The position numbers were made by a program, and so were the translations under genes. Below are positions 57,042-64,000 of a DNA stretch of 64,000 bases, piece by piece. Under the pieces are notes generated by a model. The model worked only from the letters and a program-made list of their open reading frames with translations. It was not told the origin of the DNA and made no database searches. Origin of the DNA: Paenibacillus dendritiformis (lineage in GTDB: Bacteria; Bacillota; Bacilli; Paenibacillales; Paenibacillaceae). The DNA lies in the NCBI RefSeq assembly GCF_015845845.1, contig NZ_LDIG01000050.1, positions 40,649-104,648 of the forward strand, in the 5' to 3' direction. Each line of letters begins with the position of its first letter. Position 1 is the stretch's first letter.

Positions 57042-58223
57042 ATGGCCTATTACCGCCGCATGGGAGACATTCCGGGCAAAAGGCATACGATGTTCCGCAA
57101 GCCGGACGGCACTCTGTACCGCGAGCAAGTCATGGGAACGAAGGGCTTCTCCGGAATTCAGTCGATCTTGTATCACCATTATCCGCCGACGGCTGTCGCC
57201 AAGGCGGAAGTGCACGCCGCCTTCGACATTGAATTCGAAGAGCAGGGCGCTCTGCGCCACCGTCATCTGCTGACCGGCGACTGCACGGATACGGGCGATG
57301 CCGTCGCCGGCAGACGGTATATGCTGGGCAACGAGGACTTGCTCATCGCCATTGCGAACGTCGATCGGCCGATGGATTATTTTTATCGGAACGGGGACGG
57401 GGACGAGCTGTTGTTCGTGCATGAAGGGGAGGGCGCCGTAGAGACGATGTTCGGCACCCTTCGTTACCGGCCGGGGGATTATATTGTGATCCCGATCGGA
57501 ACGATCTATCGCGTCATTCCGGAACCGGGGCGTACGAAGCTCTTGGCCGTGGAGACGAACAGCTGGATTACGACGCCGAAGCGCTATCGCAACTCGCATG
57601 GCCAGCTTTTGGAGCACAGCCCATTCTGCGAGCGGGATTTCCGCGGTCCGGAGAAGCTGGAAACCTATGTCGAACTCGGCGAGTTCGAGGTAAGAACGAA
57701 GTCTAGGGGATATATCCATCAGCATATATTCAATCATCACCCGTTCGATGTCGTAGGCTGGGACGGGTACTTGTACCCATGGATTTTCAATATTGCCGAT
57801 TTCGAGCCGATTACGGGCCGCATCCATATGCCGCCGCCGATTCATCAGACCTTCGAGGGGAACAACTTTGTCGTTTGCTCCTTCGTTCCCCGGTTATACG
57901 ACTATCATCCCGAGGGGATTCCGGCCCCTTATTTCCACAGCAACGTAGACAGCGACGAGGTGCTCTATTATGTCCGGGGCAACTTCATGAGCCGCAAGGG
58001 CGTGAAGGAAGGCTCCATCACCTTGCATCCGTCGGGCATTCCGCACGGTCCGCATCCCGGCAAGATCGAAGACAGCATCGGCAAAAAAGAAACGACGGAG
58101 CTGGCGGTCATGATCGATACGTTCCGGCCGCTCCGCGTCGTCAAGCAGGCGTTGTCCTATGAAGACAGCGATTATATGTACAGCTGGTGTGCCAGCTCGC
58201 CGGAAGCGTCGCGCAGCGTGTAA
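57042..58223 (+). CDS. hmgA: homogentisate 1,2-dioxygenase
   Basis: 393-residue ring-cleaving dioxygenase. Iron ligands: His and Glu in [19 protein letters not shown] and His in [12 protein letters not shown]. The cupin-like N-terminal part contains [18 protein letters not shown]. Converts homogentisate to maleylacetoacetate. The ATG at 57042 is nine bases from GAGGAGG; a possible ATG at 57033 abuts the RBS. Length is shorter than proteobacterial HmgA (about 430) but usual for Bacilli. Confidence 0.95.
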   Translation: MAYYRRMGDIPGKRHTMFRKPDGTLYREQVMGTKGFSGIQSILYHHYPPTAVAKAEVHAAFDIEFEEQGALRHRHLLTGDCTDTGDAVAGRRYMLGNEDLLIAIANVDRPMDYFYRNGDGDELLFVHEGEGAVETMFGTLRYRPGDYIVIPIGTIYRVIPEPGRTKLLAVETNSWITTPKRYRNSHGQLLEHSPFCERDFRGPEKLETYVELGEFEVRTKSRGYIHQHIFNHHPFDVVGWDGYLYPWIFNIADFEPITGRIHMPPPIHQTFEGNNFVVCSFVPRLYDYHPEGIPAPYFHSNVDSDEVLYYVRGNFMSRKGVKEGSITLHPSGIPHGPHPGKIEDSIGKKETTELAVMIDTFRPLRVVKQALSYEDSDYMYSWCASSPEASRSV

Positions 58224-58269
58224 GCGCGTGTATGAGGTTCAAGATATGCCGATGAAAGGAGCGCATGGC

Positions 58270-58995
58270 ATGAAGAAAGGGAAAGTCGTGCATTCCGCCG
58301 CCGAGGCGATAGAGGGGATTCGGGACGGAGCCACCTTGATAGTGGGCGGATTCGGCCTGTGCGGTATCCCCGAGCTGACCATTGCGGCGCTGAGAGACAG
58401 CGGCGTGAAGAATCTGACCATCGTGAGCAATACTTGCGGCGTGGACGACTGGGGGCTCGGCCTTCTGCTCCCGAACCGCCAGATTAAGAAAATGATCGCC
58501 TCGTATGTCGGGGAGAACAAAACGTTCGAGCGCCAGCTTCTGAGCGGCGAGCTGGAGGTGGAGTTCGTGCCGCAGGGCACGCTGGCCGAGCGCATCCGCG
58601 CGGGCGGAGCCGGCATCCCGGCTTTCTACACGGCGACGGGCGTCGGCACGATGGTGGCGGAAGACAAGGAGCATAAACAGTTCAACGGCCGCACCTACTT
58701 GATGGAAAAGGCGATTGTCGGCGATTTTGCGCTCGTGAAGGCGTGGAAGGGGGATTCATTCGGCAACCTGGTCTACCGGAAGACGGCACGGAACTTCAAT
58801 CCGCTGGCAGCGGCTGCGGGCAAGATTACGATTGCCGAGGTGGAGGAGCTGGTCGAGCCGGGACAATTGGATCCGAATGATATTCATACGCCAGGCATCT
58901 ATGTGCAGCGGGTGCTCCACGGAACCGGGTACGAGAAGCGGATTGAACGGCGCGTCGTGCAGCCGGCGACGCTCGGAACGGAGGGATTCTCATGA
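58270..58995 (+). CDS. scoA: 3-oxoacid CoA-transferase subunit A
   Basis: 241-residue alpha subunit: [20 protein letters not shown] with the glycine-rich CoA loop, [19 protein letters not shown], and [20 protein letters not shown]. Activates acetoacetate from the FAH step using succinyl-CoA. ATG at 58270 with AAAGGAG. Its stop overlaps the scoB start (ATGA), ensuring a 1:1 complex. Confidence 0.94.
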   Translation: MKKGKVVHSAAEAIEGIRDGATLIVGGFGLCGIPELTIAALRDSGVKNLTIVSNTCGVDDWGLGLLLPNRQIKKMIASYVGENKTFERQLLSGELEVEFVPQGTLAERIRAGGAGIPAFYTATGVGTMVAEDKEHKQFNGRTYLMEKAIVGDFALVKAWKGDSFGNLVYRKTARNFNPLAAAAGKITIAEVEELVEPGQLDPNDIHTPGIYVQRVLHGTGYEKRIERRVVQPATLGTEGFS

Positions 58996-59666
58996 GGGAC
59001 GCACGCGAGGCCATCGTCCGGCGGGCCGTGCTGGAGATTAAGGACGGGATGGCGGTCAATCTCGGCATCGGCATACCGACCATGATTGCAGGAATCATTC
59101 CGCGGGAGTTCAATGTGATGCTCCATTCCGAGAACGGCTTGCTCGGACTCGGCCCCTATCCGTTGGAAGGGACCGAGGACCCGGATCTGATTAACGCGGG
59201 CAAGGAGACGGTGACCGTCGTGGAGGGAGCCTCCTATTTCGACAGCGCCGAATCGTTCGCCATGATCCGGGGCGGACATATCGATCTCGCCATTTTGGGC
59301 GGAATGGAAGTATCGGAGCAGGGCGATCTGGCGAATTGGATGATCCCCGGGAAAATGATCAAGGGCATGGGAGGCGCCATGGACCTGGTGAACGGCGCCC
59401 GGCGCATCGTCGTCATTATGGAGCATGTGAACAAGCACGGCGAACCCAAGATCAAGCGCGAGTGCAGCTTGCCGCTGACCGGCACGCGAGTGGTCGACCG
59501 GTTAATTACCGATTTGGCCGTGTTTGATTTTACCGAAGAAGGCATGGTCTTGATCGAGACGCAGCAGGGAGTTGACGTGGAAGAGATTCGGCACAAAACC
59601 GAGGCGCGGTTCCGGGTAAGCCCTGCCTTGAGCACGGAGAACGCGCCGCCGCGGGAATCGCAGTAA
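58992..59666 (+). CDS. scoB: 3-oxoacid CoA-transferase subunit B
   Basis: 224-residue beta subunit with the catalytic glutamate in [15 protein letters not shown], plus [18 protein letters not shown] and [20 protein letters not shown]. Together with ScoA it forms acetoacetyl-CoA. ATGA overlap with scoA. Confidence 0.95.
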   Translation: MRDAREAIVRRAVLEIKDGMAVNLGIGIPTMIAGIIPREFNVMLHSENGLLGLGPYPLEGTEDPDLINAGKETVTVVEGASYFDSAESFAMIRGGHIDLAILGGMEVSEQGDLANWMIPGKMIKGMGGAMDLVNGARRIVVIMEHVNKHGEPKIKRECSLPLTGTRVVDRLITDLAVFDFTEEGMVLIETQQGVDVEEIRHKTEARFRVSPALSTENAPPRESQ

Positions 59667-59699
59667 AGCGTGGCAGTAATGGGCGAAGGAGGATGGTCT

Positions 59700-60818
59700 A
59701 TGCAAGTGTCTGTCAAAATTCCGACGAGAAAAGAAATCGAACCGTTAGGCGTGTACGTGCCGGGAAAACCGATTGAAGAGGTAAAAAGGGAGTTCGGTCT
59801 TACGGAGATCATCAAGCTCGCGTCCAATGAAAATCCGTACGGTTGCTCGGAATTGGCCGCTCAGGCCGTGATGCGCGAAATGGAAAAATGCGCTTTCTAT
59901 CCGGAAGGCACCGCTCCCGAATTGGCGGCCAAGCTGGCCGCCAATCTTGGTGTTGATCCAGAAAATGTCATCGTCGGAAATGGCTCCGACGAGATTATCC
60001 GCTTATTGACGCGGAGCTATATCGCGGCAGGGGACGAAGCGATTATGGCCGATGTCACGTTCTCCCGCTACGAGACGAACGTCCGCATCGAGGGCGGCGT
60101 TCCGGTCACGGTGCCGCTCATCGACGGCGTTCATGATCTGGCCGGCATGCTGAAGGCCATCGGCAGCCGGACGAAGATGATCTTCGTCTGCAACCCGAAC
60201 AATCCGACGGGGACGATCGTGGGGCGCAGCGAGCTGCTGGCCTTCATCGAGCAGGTGCCGCGCCATATTATGCTAGTCATCGACGAAGCTTATTACGAAT
60301 ATGTATCCGATCCGGATTACTTGCAGACCGTGCCGCTGCTCGCCGGCTATCCGAACCTGGTCATCCTGCGCACGTTCTCCAAAATCTACGGTCTGGCGGC
60401 GCTGCGGGCAGGTTACGGCATGATGCACCCAAGCATCGTGCAGGAACTGATCAAAGTGAAGGAGCCGTTCAACTCGAACCGGATGGCGCAAGCCGCAGCC
60501 ATCGCCTCCTTGGACGATCCGGTGTTCGCCGCCGACTGCGCGCGCCGGAATGAGGCGGCCAGAACGAAGCTGGCCTCGGAGCTGAAGCAGCTCGGGCTGT
60601 CCTGCTATCCTTCGCATGCCAACTTCCTGATGGTGAAGCTGGGACGCTCCGGAGACGACGTATTCCGCTCCTTGCTGGCGCGGGGCGTGGTGGTGCGTGC
60701 GGGCAGCCTGCTCGGCTATCCGGACACGATCCGCGTCTCCGTCGGAACGGAGCAGGACAATCAGGTGTTCGTGGAGGCGCTGCGGCATATACTCCGACCT
60801 GACGGCCAGCCCGCGTGA
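59700..60818 (+). CDS. HisC-like PLP aminotransferase, probable tyrosine/aromatic aminotransferase of the operon
   Basis: 372-residue fold-type I aminotransferase annotated by homology as histidinol-phosphate aminotransferase. It has IKLASNENPYGCSELAAQ, VCNPNNPTGTIV, VIDEAYYEYV and the PLP lysine in LRTFSKIYGLAALRAGYG. HisC-type enzymes often act on aromatic amino acids, and this one sits between CoA-transferase and thiolase genes and not in a his operon, so making 4-hydroxyphenylpyruvate from tyrosine is the likely role (inference). ATG at 59700 has GGAGG. Confidence 0.88.
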   Translation: MQVSVKIPTRKEIEPLGVYVPGKPIEEVKREFGLTEIIKLASNENPYGCSELAAQAVMREMEKCAFYPEGTAPELAAKLAANLGVDPENVIVGNGSDEIIRLLTRSYIAAGDEAIMADVTFSRYETNVRIEGGVPVTVPLIDGVHDLAGMLKAIGSRTKMIFVCNPNNPTGTIVGRSELLAFIEQVPRHIMLVIDEAYYEYVSDPDYLQTVPLLAGYPNLVILRTFSKIYGLAALRAGYGMMHPSIVQELIKVKEPFNSNRMAQAAAIASLDDPVFAADCARRNEAARTKLASELKQLGLSCYPSHANFLMVKLGRSGDDVFRSLLARGVVVRAGSLLGYPDTIRVSVGTEQDNQVFVEALRHILRPDGQPA

Positions 60819-60873
60819 ACGTAGCGGGATGCGTCCTGGCTGCATAGTCGATTGGTGAGGACTTGATAGCGGA

Positions 60874-62067
60874 ATGGAGGGGACGGATCTGACGGATGTC
60901 GTGATTGCAAGCGCCGTGCGGACGCCGATCGGCGCGTTCATGGGCGGATTGAGCGAAGTGCCGGCGGCCGAGCTGGGAGCGCTGGTTATTGCGGAAGCGC
61001 TGCAGCGCGCCGGGCTTCGCCCGGAAGCGGCGCAAGAAGTGATGATGGGAAATGTGCTGCAGGCGGGCAGCGGCCAAGGTCCCGCCCGTCTGGCCGCGAT
61101 GAAGGCGGGCCTGCCCTGCGAGGTGCCGGCCGTAACGATCAATAAAATATGCGGATCGGGTCTGAAAGCGGTCATCATGGCCGCACAGGCCATCAAGGCG
61201 GGCGACGCGGATCTTATCGTCGCGGGCGGCATGGAAAATATGTCGATGGCGCCATATTTGCTGACGCAGGGAAGAGCCGGATACCGGCTGGGGGACGGAG
61301 TGCTTGTGGACAGCGTCCTCAAAGACGGGCTCACCTGCTCGATCGGCGGCATCCATATGGGACAGACCGCGGAAAATATCGCGGCGAAGTACCGGATTGC
61401 GCGGGAGGAGCAGGATGACTTTGCCTTGACGAGCCAGCAAAGAGCCCGCGAGGCATGGGAGCGCAATGAATTTTCTGCCGAAATCGCGCCGGTGGAGATT
61501 CGGACCAAGAAGGGGCCGACGAATATAGAAGCCGATGAGCATCTGCGCCCGGATGTGACGCTAGCCGCGCTGGTCCGGCTCAAGCCTGCCTTCCAGCCGG
61601 ACGGCACGGTCACGGCCGGGAATGCCTCGGGGATTAACGACGGGGCGGCGGCGCTTGTCGTCTGCTCCGGGCGCATGGCGAAGCAGATGGGGCTGCCCGT
61701 GCTTGCGCGCATCCGCGGCTACGCCTGCACAGGCGTGGACCCCGCCTTGATGGGCATGGGCCCGGTATCGGCCGCGCAAGCGGCGGTGAAGAAGGCGGGG
61801 ATGTCAATCGCGGATATCGACCTGGCGGAATTAAATGAAGCTTTCGCCGCCCAGGCGATCGCCGTCATCCGCGAACTCGGCCTCGATCCGGCGATCGTCA
61901 ATGTGAACGGCGGCGCCATCGCACTCGGGCATCCGATCGGCGCCAGCGGGGCGCGCATCCTCGTGACGCTGCTGCATGCGATGAAGCGCAGGCAGGCGGC
62001 CACCGGGCTTGCCGCCTTGTGCGTCGGCGGCGGTCATGGCGTCGCTGTCGTCGTCGAGCAACAATAA
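60874..62067 (+). CDS. acetyl-CoA acetyltransferase (thiolase)
   Basis: 397-residue thiolase. Nucleophilic cysteine in TINKICGSGLKAV (about residue 91), catalytic His in IALGHPIGASGARILVTLLH and the second cysteine in ALCVGGGHGVAV. It splits acetoacetyl-CoA into two acetyl-CoA, completing tyrosine breakdown. Starts at ATG 60874; the RBS is weak (GAGGACTT), and the 55-base gap to the aminotransferase suggests it may be less tightly coupled. Final gene of the cluster. Confidence 0.94.
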   Translation: MEGTDLTDVVIASAVRTPIGAFMGGLSEVPAAELGALVIAEALQRAGLRPEAAQEVMMGNVLQAGSGQGPARLAAMKAGLPCEVPAVTINKICGSGLKAVIMAAQAIKAGDADLIVAGGMENMSMAPYLLTQGRAGYRLGDGVLVDSVLKDGLTCSIGGIHMGQTAENIAAKYRIAREEQDDFALTSQQRAREAWERNEFSAEIAPVEIRTKKGPTNIEADEHLRPDVTLAALVRLKPAFQPDGTVTAGNASGINDGAAALVVCSGRMAKQMGLPVLARIRGYACTGVDPALMGMGPVSAAQAAVKKAGMSIADIDLAELNEAFAAQAIAVIRELGLDPAIVNVNGGAIALGHPIGASGARILVTLLHAMKRRQAATGLAALCVGGGHGVAVVVEQQ

Positions 62068-62084
62068 CGTATGGAATATGCAGA

Positions 62085-62123
62085 GGCAGCACCTCCGCTT
62101 CCGATTGGATCGGCGGTGCTGCC
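62085..62123. terminator. stem-loop at the end of the tyrosine operon
   Basis: GGCAGCACC (62085-62093) pairs perfectly with GGTGCTGCC (62115-62123). T residues after it are few (GTCTATT), so it may function with Rho or as an RNA-stabilising hairpin. Confidence 0.6.
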
Positions 62124-62331
62124 GTCTATTCGGACTGATCCTGTTTGCGTTCGAGATTTTTTCATAGGCAGGCTGATTTGCGTTTTGTCCGAATGTATAC
62201 TTGGCTGACATTTCCTGAATGTTGATGCGGACAATGGAGGTGCATTTGATCTGACCCGAGACCGGATGGCCGGACAACTCCTCGGCAAGAACGTATGCTA
62301 TCTTCAAACGCTCCTTGCTTTTGTCATTCAT
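62110..62331 (-). CDS. uncertain small protein, possibly a 5' gene fragment
   Basis: From ATG at 62331 the frame MNDKSKERLKIAYVLAEELS, then GQIKCTSIVRINIQEMSAKY looks protein-like for about 60 residues, after which it becomes Arg-rich and runs antisense into the thiolase gene. No RBS is visible. It may be a real short protein or the beginning of a gene whose 3' part was lost. No family recognised. Confidence 0.3.
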
Positions 62332-62364
62332 TTGTTTACGGCTATCTGCGCATAGCGTGCTCCA

Positions 62365-63628
62365 TCACAACACCGACTGAATATCATCCAGCAGGTAGCG
62401 CTGGCTTAATTGCTTCAGGCGCGCGAACTCTTCCTCCAGCTGATTTCTCAGGCTGCTGTCGGGCACATATCGCGGCGTCAGTACCTGATGATACTGCAAA
62501 CTCTGTAATCTGTACGAAGTCGGCGGATGGGTGGAATCCAGCTGCACATCGATGGAATCGCAAATCCGCTGGATTCGCTTCAGCTCGCTTGCGGGGACAT
62601 GCTTCATCTTATGGCGGAACTCCCCGAACAAATCCGAAGCAAAGCGGTAGCGGGCGATTCGCTCAGCCGTCAGCCAGAATACGGGAGCGAAGTGACATTT
62701 GCTCAAGGCCGAGCAAGCGGCATCGGTTCCTGCTATCTCGCCCGCGACTCGGTCCGCCAAATACTCGGCGCGCTGGCTCTCATCCCAGACCGTAATACCG
62801 AGGCCGTAGTATAGGATGAAAATCAGATTCGCCAACTGCAGCCGGGCATAACGAATCGGTGTGGAGATCGGCCTGAGCACTTCGCCCTCTTCGCAGTATG
62901 GAAGCACGAAATCGTACCAAGAAGCCATAATATGTCTCGCTGACTCGATAAACCAGGAACGGGTCACATCCTTATGCGCATGATGCGCGGTCTTGTGGGC
63001 GAGGATCGCGATCTTCTCTTGCAGAGTCAATGCCGAAAATAGAGGTATTCCAATCCCGATGATCTTGGTGCGGCGCCAGCCAAACTTGGTAAAGTAGGCA
63101 TTGTAGGCATTCGTCATCCAAATCTCGTCGATCGGCGGTGCTTGAACGGCTGCGGCAATGTCATCGGCAGACGATACAGTTCGGGATATTCCTCCCGCCG
63201 CAAAGGCTGGCCCGACAGCTTCCGCCTGTAAGGCAGCATCAAGCCGATGAATAGAAGAAACAGGACAAAGGCTAGCTGGGTAAGTAATAACGAATTGCTA
63301 TAAAAAACCAATTCACCGCAATAATCGGCAGACTGAAGGTACCTGCATGGATACTGGCGGCTATCAGATAAGCGAGCGCTTTGCGCCAGGTCCAGGGATA
63401 CGTAATCCGCTCGGTGTACATATTCTCCTCAAGCAATTGCTGTGATTTTTTAACCCCCATGCGATAATTGATCCGTTCCACAAGCCCCAGCGAAGAGATG
63501 GGGCACCCGTTCGGATCGATGTTCCAATTGCATTCCTCGCACCAGGTAACATACCCCGGCACGGCTTCCATTTTGTGCCCGCATTCCGGGCGTATTCTGT
63601 TGTATGATTTGTCATTTTCCCACTCCAT
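62365..63628 (-). pseudogene. M48 family metallopeptidase, two frameshifts and mutated active site
   Basis: Membrane zinc protease of the M48 type with an N-terminal zinc-ribbon (CGHKMEAVPGYVTWCEECNW). Three frames must be joined: the first to FFIAIR near 63290, then LLLTQLAFVLFLLFIGLMLP and EEYPELYRL to about 63170, then ADDIAAAVQAPPIDEIWMTN onward. Two single-base deletions explain this and restore about 421 residues. The zinc motif HExxH reads AHKTAHHAHKD, Lys (codon 62992-62994) replacing the catalytic Glu, so even a repaired protein would be inactive. The first ribbon cysteine also seems changed (RIRPEC). The third metal ligand region ESQRAEYLADRVA is present. Confidence 0.85.
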
Positions 63629-63775
63629 CTTGATGAATTCATAAAAGTTCCTTTATTATGTATCGGAAAATGACACCAAATTCACTAGCGTTGCATCAAT
63701 CTTTTTACGAAAATTTTCACCCTATAATTCTCTATATTTGTAACTTATTGAACTATATTCGTGGACAAAAATAAA

Positions 63776-63838
63776 GAAATCTCCTATTGTTGAGTTACCC
63801 TAAGCGTCATCCATAAAACGCCTCAACAAAGGAGATTC
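63776..63838 (+). promoter_or_regulatory. hairpin covering the transposase ribosome-binding site
   Basis: GAAATCTCCTATTGTTGAG (63776-63794) pairs with CTCAACAAAGGAGATTC (63822-63838) with a small bulge. The right arm contains AAGGAG, the RBS of the downstream transposase. IS elements such as IS231 and IS10 use such structures to block translation from read-through transcripts. Confidence 0.65.
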
Positions 63839-63840
63839 CT

Positions 63841-64000
63841 ATGGATAACGTACCGAATCAAAACGTCATTTGTCAATGCCTAAAATGGTTACATGTGAAT
63901 TCCACTCGAGATGAGTCATTGGACTACCGAGCCCAAAAGTTGTTTGTCGGCGCTTCGACACTCTTGTTTGTAGAGGCACAGCTCCAGCAACGAGACTCAT
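63841..64000 (+). mobile_element. 5' end of an IS4-like transposase gene, runs off window
   Basis: MDNVPNQNVICQCLKWLHVN, then STRDESLDYRAQKLFVGAS, followed by STLLFVEAQLQQRDS at the edge. It resembles the N-terminus of IS4/IS231-group transposases of Paenibacillus; the DDE region is outside the window, so family placement is tentative. A hairpin sequestering the RBS and AT-rich flanking DNA (63640-63775) support an insertion sequence. The element's left inverted repeat is not resolved. Confidence 0.6.

Noticed and set aside
56172..57845. 557-codon open frame on the minus strand
   Set aside because: Antisense shadow of the FAH and homogentisate dioxygenase genes.

Overview
The window looks like chromosomal DNA of a mid-GC, spore-forming Firmicute, most likely Paenibacillus or a close relative (inference from gene content; no search was possible). 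Supporting signs are T-box, M-box and ydaO-type leaders, a BshB2/YojF bacillithiol pair, a CotD-type spore coat protein, an AdaA/AdaB repair pair, a YerC-type regulator, Fur boxes, and a DUF4855 protein carrying cohesin and dockerin modules.

Layout. 1-9.5 kb: tRNA hydroxylase TrhO (runs off the left edge), an FMN reductase, a T-box leader feeding a broken thrS, an acetyltransferase, YojF/BshB2, a frameshifted enolase-superfamily gene, YmaF, and a wrecked Mg2+ P-type ATPase behind an intact M-box. 9.5-19.1 kb: CotD-like protein, a barnase/barstar pair, then a potassium locus. That locus has a promoter, two tandem c-di-AMP (ydaO) riboswitches each followed by its own terminator, a 138-aa protein of unknown function, a 35-aa membrane peptide, kdpF-A-B-C, and a 779-aa protein with two KdpD sensor modules and no kinase. 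19-23 kb: VOC protein, oxalate decarboxylase, and a MerR regulator whose stop codon overlaps a MerR-type promoter driving a gutted PAF-acetylhydrolase. 22.9-28.5 kb: Fur-controlled iron uptake (remnants of a YumC-like reductase and an AraC regulator, two FecCD permeases, an ABC exporter, a YusV-like ATPase). 28.5-36.5 kb: a repeat, a frameshifted AAA ATPase, broken methyltransferase and phosphotransferase genes, then a DNA alkylation-repair island (AlkA-like, AlkD-like, radical SAM SPL-like, 2OG-Fe(II) oxygenase, AdaB, AdaA). 36.7-37.2 kb: a periodic (~50 bp) repeat array that reverses orientation in its middle. 37-47 kb: small secreted protein, MarR regulator with a clear operator, decayed UvrA paralogue, beta-propeller protein, LacI regulator with a HAD phosphatase, and a glycosyltransferase cluster with small Sm-like proteins. 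47-50 kb: sulfate ABC transporter (sbp-cysT-cysW, no cysA). 51-53.5 kb: DUF4855/cohesin/dockerin protein behind a cre site. 54-62 kb: an operon taking tyrosine through homogentisate to acetyl-CoA. 62-64 kb: a dead M48 protease gene and the start of an IS4-like element.

A striking general feature is the number of damaged genes: thrS, the enolase-superfamily gene, mgtA, PAF-AH, yumC, the AraC gene, AAA ATPase, methyltransferase, phosphotransferase, alkA, uvrA paralogue, pyruvyltransferase and M48 protease, plus probable in-frame loss in a GNAT gene. Lesions range from single-base indels to losses of hundreds of bases. They sit beside operons that look fully intact (kdp, tyrosine catabolism, sulfate uptake, ada). 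Two substitutions, a nonsense codon in mgtA and Glu-to-Lys in the M48 active site, point to real decay, but assembly error must be excluded for the rest.
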